DNA of 64,000 bases from Cycas panzhihuaensis. Lineage: Eukaryota > Cycadophyta. This document shows positions 11,541 through 22,278 of this stretch, one piece after another. The position numbers were made by a program, and so were the translations under genes. The DNA is taken from positions 97,781,741 through 97,845,740 of the forward strand of contig CM041465.1 in assembly GCA_023213395.1 (NCBI GenBank). The letters run 5' to 3'. Below the pieces are notes generated by a model that was not told the origin of the DNA, did not search any database, and saw only the letters and a list, made by a program, of their open reading frames with translations. How positions within the stretch are numbered: position 1 is the first letter of the stretch; every line of letters starts with the position of its first letter.

Positions 11541-11545
11541 GGACC
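11541..11545. repeat. Target-site duplication of element B, left copy (GGACC)
   Basis: GGACC directly precedes the B LTR and is repeated at 28339-28343. The element A sequence reads across the two copies into the region equivalent to 18190 of B (TGTGGAcccaatc), proving that B lies inside A's protease-RT linker. Confidence 0.94.
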
Positions 11546-12195
11546 TATTTCCCATCTTCTAGGAATGGATACAGAATTATCGACTCAGGTAAGTGCAGGT
11601 ATGCTTCTCACCTTATCATCACTTTCTTTTGAGATGGGTGCTTGCTTGCATATTTGCATGTTGTAACCTTGTAGATGATTTTTGTCTTCGTCCACACTTA
11701 TTTAGCCTATGACGACTATAGCGGGGGCACATTCCCAGTGAGTGTGGCACCCTGGTGGCTATTCCACTTTCTGCATTCTGCCCTACTCACTCCAACATCC
11801 ACTTAGCTTGCGCCACCTCTACCCGTGTGATGACTCGTCATTGTTTGGTTGACTTGCCACATCGTTTGAATCTTGTTTTTACTCTTCTAGACTGGTTTGT
11901 TGGCTTGTTTGCCCTCGAGTAGGTATCTCAACCCTCTATTAGCCTCTTTTATCATTGGCACACAGCCTAGGCTGGCTATTTGGGCTAGTTTTAGCCCCTG
12001 GTTATGTACCGCTGTAAATTACATGGTATTGCCATAAATTCCACGATCTGCATTTTCTTGACGAGATATTTGCTCAAGTTTATTTTTTAAAAACTGTTGT
12101 GGCAATTTTCCATTTATTACAAAACTGCCATGTGTCTCGTGACTTGTCTCACTACCAGCTATGCCCTAATCACTCACTTTAGGGTTTGGGCTGGG

Positions 12196-12203
12196 TATTT
12201 AAG
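12196..12203 (+). promoter_or_regulatory. Element B 5' LTR TATA-like box
   Basis: TATTTAAG lies 650 bp from the LTR start. It sits at the identical offset in the right LTR (26264-26271) and has a counterpart in A (34349-34356, complement) and a TATAAAA in C (37111-37117). A start site about 30 bp downstream would give a U3 of roughly 0.68 kb and an R-U5 of about 2 kb. Confidence 0.6.
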
Positions 12204-13345
12204 TCCTCTTTAACTCATTTTTATGATCTTTTTATTCATTTTTGGATTGCTCCTCAAGGAAAATGCCCTATGCTCTACTATTCTCTGCTGCTCTACTATT
12301 ACTACAGGACCTACACCTCTCCTCCAGTGCCTAGCTCTCCTTTGGTATGGCTAGGACATCTTCCCAGCCCTTCACATGCCTTGGAGAAGGCCCCTTTAGA
12401 GAGATCTCAGTGGATTCTTGCTCAGGCAGCCATCAAGCGTCCTAAAAGTGCAGATGTCTCCTTCAACTCCATTAGCAGGGTTCCAAACCTACTATTCCAC
12501 AGCTCTTGGGCTGATTTCTCAGCCTTCTTTCAGTAGCCCTTGACTGAGGCAAGAGCCTCCACTCCTCTTCTTAGGTATCCATTGGTTTAATCTACTTTCT
12601 TATTCAATTGATGCCCTGTTTTGCCTGTCTTCTTGCTTGGGTCTTTGGAGGTTGCTTTTCCTTTATTTTGGATTGTCTTATTCCTACCATTAGAGCCTCC
12701 TTACCTATATTTATTGCTCAAGGCAGTGGCAAAGAGGGGTTGCATAGGGTTTGGGTGAGAGCTAGGTGGATTCCACACCACCTTCCATGCTCCTCAAGTG
12801 GCTCTTTGTCCCCCAAACCTTCCCTTTTATCCTTTGTTGTCCTTGGCAATCAAACAAGGGTTTGTTAGGCCATATTTAGCCACAAAAATCAGTATTGTCA
12901 CACATTGTAGTGCTAGTTTGAGGGCTTGTACCTTGATCTAGGTAACTCACATAAGCCCCGATTACTTGTCCTTTGCCCAACTCCTTTCCCGGTAACCCAG
13001 TTTGCTCTCCATAGCACCCTGGCTTGCTGTAGGTCCTCTTTGGGCTCTTTTTAACTCTCTTTGCCTCTATTTCTAGCCCTCTTGCACAGCCTTACCCTTA
13101 CTGCCTCCTGGTTTTTAGGGGCGAGTGGGGTTGTTCCTTGTGGGAGGTGGTCCACTCTGAGGCTTACCGGTTACTCTCCATCTACTTTAGTTATTTTTTC
13201 CATTATAGTATATCATCATTATATTGATACTAACATACACGTATTTAGGTTTATATTTGCTTTGTATATACATGTATTGTTAGGATCTTTCCATTGTATG
13301 CTAGTACCCTTTCTCTGAAAAGGGGGGATTATCATTTTCTTGCAG

Positions 13346-13391
13346 ATATTTGGAAAGCACAAAGGATCCATTCTTCTTTCTTTCTTGGCAG
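13346..13391 (+). other. Element B 5' LTR exon-like segment bounded by splice signals
   Basis: The segment is preceded by TTTTCTTGCAG and followed by GTAAGTGC. The right LTR has the same arrangement and the same 46-bp length (27414-27459). A (33154-33198, minus strand) and C (52351-52393) keep the same arrangement although the segment sequence differs. It may be a leader exon of the element RNA; this is inferred from sequence only. Confidence 0.5.
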
Positions 13392-14271
13392 GTAAGTGCT
13401 CCCATTTATGCTTTACTTTTATACTTCATTTATTGTTAGCATTTTGTTCCTTTCTTTCCCTCGCTTGGTACTTTAGTACTTTTTCTGAGGAAGGTAAGGG
13501 AGCCCCACGTTCTGATCTACCGTGACTCTCCATGTCCATCGTACCTTATGGAGTAACTTCGGGTGCCTCTTAGAAGCATCACCATTTCGACATGCTTCCG
13601 TTTTGGGCACATGCTCTCGCTCCACTTCGTCACTTTTTCCTTTTAAGTTCTTTTACATAGTAGTAATTAGCTCATTGGAAAGAGAAGGGAAATCAACCTC
13701 TGTCTTAATTCATACTTTGCTTACTTTATCGCTTGCATTTTATTTTGCTATAGGAAAAGGTCTAAGGAAACCTTCCCTCTCACCTTTTCCTCCCTTTTGC
13801 TGTGCAAACTTCCCTCTCACCTTATTACTTATTTACTTGGTTAGTTTGCTCACACATATCATAACCTCTTTTCTTTGGTTATTCCTTTTATGTTCTCTCA
13901 ATTCTCCACTTAGTTGGATAACCGAGGTGACCCCATCCATAGGCCGTCTACTTGCCTACCTTTTCTTATTTCCCATTACTTTAGGGAAACCCTCAAAGGG
14001 TTCTCTCCGTCCCCTTTCGGCCATCCAAGGGTGGGAGGATCCTTCCCTTAGGTCAACTTAGGCTAACCCTGCGCCTCTTCTCCTCTTGTTTAAAGTAGGA
14101 GAACCACTTCCTGGTAGCTATATTCCATTTACAAGTTCTGAACTCGTGCTCTGGCGCATGGGGCGCCTTGCACGATATTTGCCCTACTTGTAGGTCTTTT
14201 CTCAATTATACCATCAGCCGCTCATACCATTCCTACTTAGTTAGGTAGCTATCCCATAGACGCGCATCCAC

Positions 14272-14289
14272 TGGTGACCATACTGGGGA
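14272..14289 (+). other. Element B primer-binding site
   Basis: TGGTGACCATACTGGGGA starts one base after the LTR. The leading TGG would pair with a tRNA 3' CCA. The same 18 bases occur at 32265-32282 (complement) in A, and a two-base variant in C. I could not match the tRNA with confidence. Confidence 0.75.
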
Positions 14290-14441
14290 CCAGCCAGTAA
14301 GGGAGCTAGTTTATGCTCTCTTCCATTAGTTTTTCTACCTCTTTGTGGTCCTTTTCCTACTTCGATCTCTTCGTTGGGCAGCCCCCAACATGTGTGCCTT
14401 TATCACCCTTTCCTTTTCCTAATATTGTTGGCTGACCTTGC

Positions 14442-16490
14442 ATGCGATGCTTTTCTCGTCACTTGTGCGATCTACCTCCATTGTTAGAAGACCCTAAGTA
14501 TCACCCTCTTCCTTTGTCAGATTCTGATTTGACTATGGAGGGATACTATTTTGATTGGACCTACCACACCTCAACCTTGGAAACTCGTGATTTCCCTTCC
14601 TCTATTCTGGGGTCCACCCAAGAGGCTGATGATCCCACTTACTACCCGGGTGACCAACATCACCTTCTCAACATCCATCCCTCTACCCATGCAGTAGAAG
14701 GATCCTTTCCTCTTGAGAATTACCACTTAGTTGGTAACTCTTATGAGGAGCGTCCCAAGGGATCTACTCCGTTTGAGGTCCCAACTACCTCTTACGAGTT
14801 TATAGGTACCCCTCCTGCTGATGTAGTTGAAGCTCTCAACGAGTGTCACCATGCCAACCGCGTCCTAAATGGTTTGAGGATGCTCTTCATGGAGGAGCCT
14901 CTTCTTCTTCTGCTCCTCCCCCGCATGCCTCATCCTCATCTACTCTTCTTGTAATAACTAATCCCTTCGTGCCTACGCATGCATCCCACTCTTTTCCTAT
15001 TCTGGTTGTGGGGGTACATGTTGCACCTTCTATTCCTCATCAAGGTCCTAGTGTTTCAGGATCTTCTCGCGGTATGTCTTTCCCTCAGTTAAAGGTTAGC
15101 ATACCTGTCCCTAGCTAAACCAATGTGCCATTCTCTAATATGGCACATACCTTTCCTAGTAGGCCTGTCAGTCCTACTAACCCTTCAGCCATCAGTCATG
15201 TGGGACCCGCTCCCACACACCCTCAAAACCAACATGGTGGCACTTCCTTCAACCTTGGGGGCAGGGTAGAGGAAGCCACCTTCGAGCTTATGGAGTGGAT
15301 CTGCTACACCCATATGGGGTTACTCCACCTACAGTGGCCCATATGGGCAAAACCCAGTTCTGCATCCATCTTTTCTGTCATCTAGTGTAATTCCTTTTAC
15401 CGTGCCTTTACAAGGGAACCTAACTCCCTTCTGAGGCACTTATCCTTAAATCCCCTCTCAGCAGGGGGTATTTCCTCAAGGAGGGATGGGTGTGCTACCC
15501 CCATCTACTCCTTGCTCGTTACCTACTACGTCATTCGTTGACCCTATGGCCTAGGTAAGGGCATGCCCCTTCATGGACTATAGATTAACACCTTTATCTG
15601 TTGAGGCATTAAGAACTATTTTGCCGTCTCATCCCTCTAAATTTCCTAGATTCAATGGAACTTCGTCACAAGACTCAGCAGAGCATGTGCATAACTTTTC
15701 TATGGCATGCATCGATTACTGGGCTTATGACCACATTCTAATGAAATTGTTCACGCGATCCTTCTAGGGTGATGCCCTTAAGTGGTTTTACCGTCTCCCT
15801 GCCCACTCCATCTATTCATTCCAGTAATTGGTAGATGAGTTCATCAACTACTTTGATGTAGCCCATCTATTCAAGAGTGGAATGAAATCACTCCTCTCAC
15901 TCAAACAAGGTCACGATGAAATGAATTGTGACTTTGTGCAGTGATTCCATGACTTGCTTCACTCCACTAAGGTAACATTGCCTGAGGAGTTTAAGCGAGA
16001 TCTCTTCGTCAATGCACTTCATCCCAAAGTACATGTGGAAGTCCTTAAAATGGGGGCAACTACATGTGACTCCACAATCGCCAAGTACTTGGCATTGGAG
16101 GCTATTTAGATCCAAGCTAGTCTCAAGAAACCTCTTAAGCCCTCACAGCGACGTGAGGCGCCACCTTCAACCAAAGATACCAAACCTTCACAACCTACCC
16201 AGTCTTCCTCTCATCCAATTGAGAGGACCTTAGACCCTCTCATATCAGCCATCTGCTTATTCAAGCGTATGATGAAGGAGCTTAAGCTTTAAACTCCTTC
16301 ATCCCCTACATCCAACAAGCAAGTCCAATAAACAACTCAAGCTCCCCTCCCGAGGAATGGAAATGCCCAGTCCTCTCAAGCAAGAAGGTCAGATCCCCTA
16401 CTTGAGAAGAAGTGGTGTTCCATTCATGGGGAGTGCTTTCATGATGACTCATGTTGCAGGGCCCAGCATCCTAAGGATGCCCCTTGACAT
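14442..16490 (+). pseudogene. Element B gag with long N-terminal extension
   Basis: The ATG lies 171 bp after the LTR, close to the spacing in A and C. Residues 1-140 are acidic and Tyr/Pro-rich ('LPPLLEDPKYHPLPLSDSD', 'YPGDQHHLL'), a region of unknown role that precedes the gag core, as extra N-terminal regions do in Ogre-like elements. A frameshift near 14860 moves the frame. The retrotransposon gag core lies at about 15640-16110 ('FPRFNGTSSQDSAEHV', 'GDALKWFYRLPAHSI', 'LLSLKQGHDEMNCDFV'). Near 16408-16473 a Cys/His cluster ('WCSIHGECFHDDSCC') stands in for the usual CCHC knuckle. Several stops show it is inactive. Confidence 0.85.
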
Positions 16491-16879
16491 GACTCTTCCC
16501 CCAAACAGGCCTTAAAACCTAATTTGGACCAACCAATTCACAAGGATCCGTTCCCTAAACATGGAGAATACAATCGCAACAACCAAACCAAGAATAACCG
16601 GGACCGAGGAAGATCGCCTAATTCTCATCCTTACCGTGACAAAGGGAAGGATACCTAGGACTCGTCATCTTCCTCTCATTCTCCTGGCTATTGTACCCCA
16701 TCACCTTCGCAGCCTTGGAATAAGGGGAAGAAGGTGATCCAATTGCTTGAGGCAACTCCTTCTTATGCCCTTACATAGTCTCAGGCCACCGAGGAAGTAG
16801 TAGGCACTTCTTCTTCTGCTCCTTCTGACCTGCTTCTAGAGAACCCTCCTCTGGAAATACCTCTCTTTGCCAAGGCCAT

Positions 16880-17520
16880 TCCTGTGTGCCCAGGTTATTA
16901 CGATTTTCAAAGGGCACTTACCCAGCCTACCGTGAAGGGTAAGCCCTTCTCCATCATGGACGAGCTTCATATTGTTGCTGCAGGAATGTCCTTGATGGAT
17001 GTTTTTAGGAGTGGTCTCGAGCAACGGGCCCTCCTCCTGGAAGCTTTAGGATCAAATGATGTGCCTGTCCATGCTTTGGGCATCACCCAAAGTTGTGGAC
17101 CTGTTATTTCATTTAATCTTAAGGACCTTCCTCTTGCTAGTGAAAGGGAACGTCAATGGAACTTCCCATTCACTATCACTATCGATATGCCTGATTGTAC
17201 CCTTCGAAGGACTGTTGTTGACAATGGTTCTTCTATGAATGCCATGCCCTTACGTGTCATGCAAGAGCTTAGTATTCCCACCTTGGAGCTAGTTCCATGG
17301 CGATGCCAAGGTTATGATGGTAGCGAGAAGACCCCTTTGGGATCTGTTGTGATTCCGCTCACCCTTTAGGACAAGACTGTTCTTGCCAATGTTGTAGTCC
17401 TCGACGTCAACATCGACTACAACCTCCTTCTAGGTCATCCATGGCTTGACCAAATGGGAGCTGTGTGCTCGACTCTTTGGGGATAACTTAAATTCATCCA
17501 TGATGGCCAGATGAGAGTGA
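16880..17520 (+). pseudogene. Element B aspartic protease region
   Basis: This protease would process the polyprotein. The active-site segment reads 'TVVDNGSSMNAMP', with the Asp codon at 17220-17222. It is followed by 'ELVPWRCQGYDGSEKTPLG' and then 'NIDYNLLLGHPWLDQMGA', the flap-to-C-terminal pattern of Tat/Ogre proteases. The D-N-G form replaces the D-[ST]-G of most retropepsins. Stops occur at 17368-17370 and in the following segment. Upstream, 16884-17140 encodes a conserved connector ('HIVAAGMSLMDVFRSGLEQR') of unknown role. Confidence 0.82.
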
Positions 17521-18330
17521 TTCCTCGTGAATGCCCACTCACCAAACAAACTTGTTCTACCAATTCGACAAACTGAGGTCCTTCTACACACGCCTCGGCT
17601 TGTTCCATTGGCATACCTAATCTATCTGAAGAAGATCCTGCATCTTCTTCCTCTAGTCTCATGCAATTTGCCCCTATTGGCATTGGGAGCTACGGGTACC
17701 TTACTTCATTTAGTGATGATGAGTCACACAATGAGGACGAGGATTATCTTCACCCCGCCTCTTTCCTCTGCACCAATAGGTCACATCCATTTCATTCGAG
17801 ATCTCTATCTAGAACCTCTTTCATTAGTGAGGCTAGCCACTCCTGTATGTCACATGTTATCACTCGTGTTGACTCGCCCATCATTAATTCTTCTCCCCGA
17901 TCACCCCTCACAGGTGGTGGCTTTGAAGAACTGCCTTTCGCTCCTTCCGAAGAGCCTCCTTTTGACTCTCCTCCAGGGTCTCGTGAGGAAGTTAAGTAAG
18001 CCGACGACCATCACGGTCCTGTTGCTTCCACTTCCTCTAGTACTTCCTCTACTCAAAGTAAGGTCATCCATGGGGTGGATTACTTCGAGGATGATGAAGC
18101 CCTACTTGAGCACCTAGCGGGCTTTGCACCTAACTTACCTTCTGGCCACCACAAGCTTGGTCACCGGAAGATCCTTGTGATTGGATCCACACTTGCTGAT
18201 CCGATCCCATCTCCTATCCCACCTCCTCCTGTTGACTTTGGCTCTCTCCACTTCGAAGAGGGTAATGTCATGTACATGGGGATAACTCAAGATGTAGTCT
18301 TGGCCCCTGGAAAGGTCATTAAGGTCAGGT
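17521..18330 (+). pseudogene. Element B protease-RT linker
   Basis: A Ser/Pro/acid-rich linker with segments such as 'SFSDDESHNEDEDY', 'FEELPFAPSEEPP' and 'GVDYFEDDEALLEHLAGF', leading into 'TQDVVLAPGKVIKVRLECSP' just before the RT. It is conserved in A (28344-28990, where B itself inserted) and C. No enzymatic motif was seen. One stop lies at 17997-17999. Confidence 0.7.
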
Positions 18331-19350
18331 TGGAATGTTCTCCTGATGAGATAAGGGAGTACTCCCTTCTGTTTTAGGAGTTTTGGGATGTTTTCGCGTG
18401 GGATTATACTGACATGAAGGGAATTGACCCCTTCATTATCACCCATAAGCTCACCACCATTCTTGGCGCCTGCCCCGTGCACCAAAAGCAGTGTCCCCTT
18501 CACTCGAAGCTCTCAGCCACCATCAAGATGGAGGTTGAGAAGCTTCTCGACGCTGGTCTTATTACTTCTATTGACTACCCTAAGTGGGTCTCTAATATTG
18601 TCCCCGTTGCTAAAAAGAATGGGGCAATTTATATATGTGTCAATTTCTACGACATCAACAATGCTTGTCCTAAGGACAACTTCTCACTCCCTTTTATTGA
18701 TCAAATTATTGATTGCACTACTGGATTTAAAGTCATGTCTTTAATGGATAGCTTCTCCAACTATAACCAAATTTAGATTTCTCCTGAAGATCGCCATAAG
18801 ACAGCCTTCACTACACCTTGGGGTACCTTTTCCTACAAGGCAATGCCCTTTAGCCTTAAGAATGCAGGTGCTACTTACCAAAGAGCCATGTATTTCATCT
18901 TCCATGACCTTATTGATAACACATTAGAGGTCTTTATGGATGATATGATAGGTCTCTCTCGTGTTAGAGCCCATCATCCATCCGACTTGAGTGCCATCTT
19001 CTCACGATGCTGCAAGTATCACATGAGTCTAAATCCACTCAAGTGCATGTTTGCCGTCACCTCGGGTAAACTCCTTGGTTTCATTGTGTCAAAACAAGGA
19101 ATTCAGATTGACCTTAACAAGGTCAGGGCAATCCTTAACATGTTGCCACCTAGAACCCAATGACAGATTAAGTCATTTCTAGGAAGGCTCAGTTTTCTCA
19201 GGTGCTTCTTAGCAGACTTCGCTATGAGCACTAAATCCTTACGAACCTATTGAAGAAGGGAGCTCCTTTTGTCTAGTCTAACAAGACCCAAAAGGCCTTC
19301 GAAGGACTTAAGGAAGCCCTTGCTTCCGCTCCTACATTGGTGCCTCCTCG
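18331..19350 (+). pseudogene. Element B reverse transcriptase
   Basis: Copies the element RNA. Segments in order are 'VEKLLDAGLITSIDYPKWVS', 'VAKKNGAI', 'DINNACPKDNFSLPFIDQII', 'GFKVMSLMDSFSNYNQI' (then a TAG at 18774-18776 where C has a CAA codon), 'SLKNAGATYQRAM', 'IFHDLIDNTLEVFMDDM' with the catalytic FMDD at about 18933-18944, and 'LNPLKCMFAVTSGKLLGF'. A TGA at 19161-19163 follows 'PPRTQ', and a frameshift occurs near 19230. The wording is close to Ogre/Tat RTs. Inactive. Confidence 0.9.
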
Positions 19351-19870
19351 ATTTGATAGACCCTTCATCCTATACACCTCAGTGACTGACAAGTCCTTAG
19401 GCACTATGTTAGCTTAGAAGGATGACTTAGGAACTGAGAGAGCTATATATTTCATCAGCTGCACCCTCGTGGCTGCTAAACTTAACTATTCTCCTGCTAA
19501 AAAGGAGTGCATCTCCTTGGTCCATGCAACCAAGAAGTTCAGATACTACTTGCTTGGCAACCCCACTAAGGTAATCATTTAATCTGATCCCTTGCGATAC
19601 TTGCTCACTCATTCAGATTTGACTGGTAGGGCTAACTGGTGGGCCATCTTGCTTCAAGAATTTGACCTCCATATCGTTAACCAGAAATCAAAGAAGGGAA
19701 TGGTAGTGGCCGAGCAACTCGCAGATGCCCCTATCCCTAACTCTTTTGATGTTCCCGTCGATAATTCTCTCCCTAATGAGTCCATCCTGATGATTCAGGA
19801 TATCTCTCCCCATCCACTCATCGACAATGAGTGGTATAGCGATATAATGCAATATCTCACGCAACAGTAA
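19351..19870 (+). pseudogene. Element B gypsy-type RNase H
   Basis: Segments: 'RFDRPFILYTSVTDKSLGTM', 'IYFISCTLVAAKLNYSPAKK' (the Glu seen in C reads Ala/Lys here), 'KKFRYYLLG', 'SDPLRYLLTHSDLTGRANWW', 'VVAEQLADAPIP'. A TAG replaces Gln near 19417 and another stop lies near 19579. This is the original RNase H of the pol polyprotein and is distinct from the archaeal-type RNase H at 24776. Confidence 0.83.
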
Positions 19871-21076
19871 TACTGCCTTGATGCTAGTAGTAAAGTTAGA
19901 TCTTACATCCAGACTTCTACCAGGCAATACCTCCTCATGGATGAGGTATTGTACAAGAGGTCCTTCGATGGGATCCTCCTCCGCTACATCACTAATGACG
20001 AAGCTGACCAAGTACTCTATAAATACTGCTATGGTATTTGTAGAGGTCACTTTGGGGGGTAGTCTATGGCTGAGAGGATCCTTCGCATGGGTTATTTCTG
20101 GCCATCCCTTTTCAAGGATGCCCACGCCTTTGCTCTGAGATGTCGATGATGTCAGGAACATGCCAGCATCTCCCATGTGCCTTCTGAGGCCCTGTACCCT
20201 ATTATTTCACCATGGCCTTTTGCTCAGTGGGGACTAGACCTCATCAGGGCTATCTCCCCACCTTTATTATCACAACATAAGTTTATCTTGACTACCACAG
20301 AGTATTTCACTAAATGGGCAGAGGCCATCCCCTTGATCACTACTCCTGGTAAGACCGTAGCCACGTTCATTTACCAGCATATCATTTGCCATTTCAGGAT
20401 TTTGGGCGTCCTAATCACTGATAATAGAACCCTTTTCTGTAATAAGGAAATGGATGAGCTTTGTGAGAAGTTCAAAATTTCTCATAAAACTTCTTCTCCT
20501 TACTACCCTCAGGCAAATGGCCAAGTGGAGTCTTTCAATAAGACTCTCATCAATATCGTAAAGAAAATCATTGCTCAGTCCCAAAAAGACTGGCACCTTT
20601 GGCTGCCCTCCACTTTATGGGCTTACTGCACCTCTATCTGTTCTACCATGGGAATGACCCCATTCTCCCTAGTCTACAATACCGAAGTGGTACTTCTACT
20701 AGAGGTGGAGATTCCTTCTTTACGAGTCTCCCTCAGAGGTCTCACTAATGAAGAGTCGATCCGTCAGGCTCATCTTCTGGACCTCGAAGCTTTAGATGAG
20801 AGATACTTAGTTGCTTACCAGGCTAACCTTGCATCCAAAGCTTGTTCACAAAGGACTTACGATAAACACCTTCATTCTCGTCCTTTGTTTCTTGGGGACC
20901 ACATCCTCAAGCTCCAGTATCTCCATGATCGTTTGACCAAGTTTAAACCCCGATGGGTTGGCCCTTTTGTCATTATCGAATCCCTCAGTAATGGTGCCTA
21001 TAGGATAGCCACCTTGGAAGGGCTTGAATTTGATAAAGCTGTTAATGGGAAATTCCTTAAGAAGTTTTATGCATGA
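19871..21076 (+). pseudogene. Element B integrase
   Basis: The zinc-binding N-terminus is degraded ('GICRGHF', 'ALRCR.CQEHA' near 20030-20160). From 20177 a 300-codon frame is open to the natural end. It has 'WGLDLI' (first Asp), 'GVLITDNRTLF' (second Asp), 'SSPYYPQANGQVESFNKTL' with the catalytic Glu codon at 20528-20530, then 'GMTPFSLVY', 'LEVEIPSLRVSLRGL', and a C-terminal GPF-like module 'KFKPRWVGPFVIIE' ending 'FLKKFYA' with TGA at 21074-21076. Of the three related integrases this is the only one with all three catalytic acids. Confidence 0.9.
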
Positions 21077-21682
21077 TCTTTCAATGATCCCTTTGGCCTA
21101 CTCTGAAATAAGCCTAAACTACCACCTTAGGTTGTCCCCATTCTTCCCAACCCTTTCTTCTTCTCCTTCTTGGTTCCTCCTGCGAAACCCGTGTTCCCGT
21201 ATCCTCTCGAGAACTTTTATCTTCCTACTTGGGCATCCCCCAATTAGGACGACACTTTGGAGTACCATCACTCCCCTCTCCTGCCTGTTATTTCCTTTGC
21301 ATATTCCACTATGCTCCTCCATGGACGTGTATGTCTCTCTATCCTCTAACCTCGCACCTCTCTATTGTCTCCACTCATGATGGATATGTGTTCTCCTGTT
21401 AGACATATAGCCATGTATGGAAGGAAATACACACATCATACAACTTAACATTTATAACATACAAAACAAACACATATGTCATCCACACACGATATATACA
21501 GCATCTTGTGTCAAATGGGGTTCCAATTACTCCGTATATATATACACATCAAAATCATATGTTACATCATACATATGGGAAGCTGATGTCCTTGTAGGAG
21601 GAGTACAATCATATGACCCTATATATGGCCCCCTAAAGGCCTGTGCTTTCCCCTGTCAAAATGAATATACATATCTCCTACT
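21077..21682. other. Element B: spacer between convergent integrase and antisense gene
   Basis: AT-rich sequence sharing blocks with the A and C spacers. On the minus strand it carries 'TTTTGACAGGGGAAAGCAC', which contains an acceptor-like AG and may belong to a 3' untranslated exon of the antisense gene. No gene was seen. Confidence 0.65.
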
Positions 21683-22278
21683 CTACTGCTGCCCCGCTCC
21701 TAGGGTACCATCTCCTGGCCTGTGTGATCCCTCTCCTAGGGACAACATCCCTCTGAGGCTCCTCCTGGGCCTCCGTGAGCTCCCTGCCTCACTCCCCTCG
21801 TCGCATGGTTGTCTCAGGGTCGTCGCCGCTGTATGAGTATATGTCCTACTCTTGCTCGACCTCGACGCCATCTGGGCCACCAGCTGATCGTATTGGGCCT
21901 AGATACGATCCCTCTCTCCTCGGAGTCCCTCCTCTGTCACTCTGAGGCGCTCCTCCAGTACCACTATTTGGACCGTACTCCCTACATCTCTACCTGCTCC
22001 TCCCTGTCCCTCTAGAGCCTGGACTTGTCTGCGTAGCTCATCCCTCTCGCGCCTCACCTCATCTAGCTCCCGCTGCAGCTATCCCCTGAATGTCATGTGC
22101 TCCTGGGACTTTGCAACCTAGATGTCTCTCGCCCTCACCAACGAGGCGAATGCCTCTATGTGGGCACCTACCGATCTAGGCACATCCCCTGCCTGGATGG
22201 GTGGTTGCCCCTCTACATACACCTGAGGGAATATCTCCCTCACCATGGCCTCTACCAGTCTCCAGACCTCTGCTACAC
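21683..22278 (-). pseudogene. Element B antisense gene, exon 3 (probable coiled-coil region)
   Basis: In the frame set by the intron: 'EVWRLVEAMVREIFPQVYVE', 'EAFASLVRARDI', then a heptad-rich charged stretch ('LQRELDEVRRERDELRRQ', 'VVLEERLRVTEEGLRGERDR', 'YDQLVAQM'), then Arg/Ser-rich 'SSRRPRRSLRGML', ending TAG after 'GAGQQ'. The long runs of Glu/Arg/Leu suggest coiled coil and thus oligomerisation. Three internal stops are present; the one at 22118-22120 reads as Trp (TGG) in A. The 198-codon length after the split codon is close to A (197) and C (208). No known family was recognised. Confidence 0.68.

Larger units (their letters stand above)
11546..14270 (+). repeat. Element B 5' LTR (2725 bp)
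   Basis: It starts TATTTCCC (the right copy starts TGTTTCT, so the terminal G has become A) and ends GCGCATCCA. It holds a donor-like CTCAG|GTAAGT about 35 bp in, a TATA-like box at 12196-12203, and a bounded 46-bp exon-like segment at 13346-13391. A 179-codon Ser/Leu/Phe-rich open stretch at 13522-14061 has no recognised similarity, and I do not call it a gene. Confidence 0.95.

Noticed and set aside
18135-18503. A 122-codon minus-strand frame opposite the B RT start
   Set aside because: Shadow of the linker and RT start; the same shadow is seen opposite A and C.
19688-20176. A 162-codon minus-strand frame opposite the B RNase H-integrase region
   Set aside because: It is the reverse shadow of conserved pol codons. 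Similar shadows occur opposite A (9623-10018, plus) and C, and its residues carry no motif.
21417-21836. A 139-codon plus-strand frame after the B integrase
   Set aside because: It crosses the spacer and the reverse of antisense exon 3. No counterpart with the same frame was seen in A or C.
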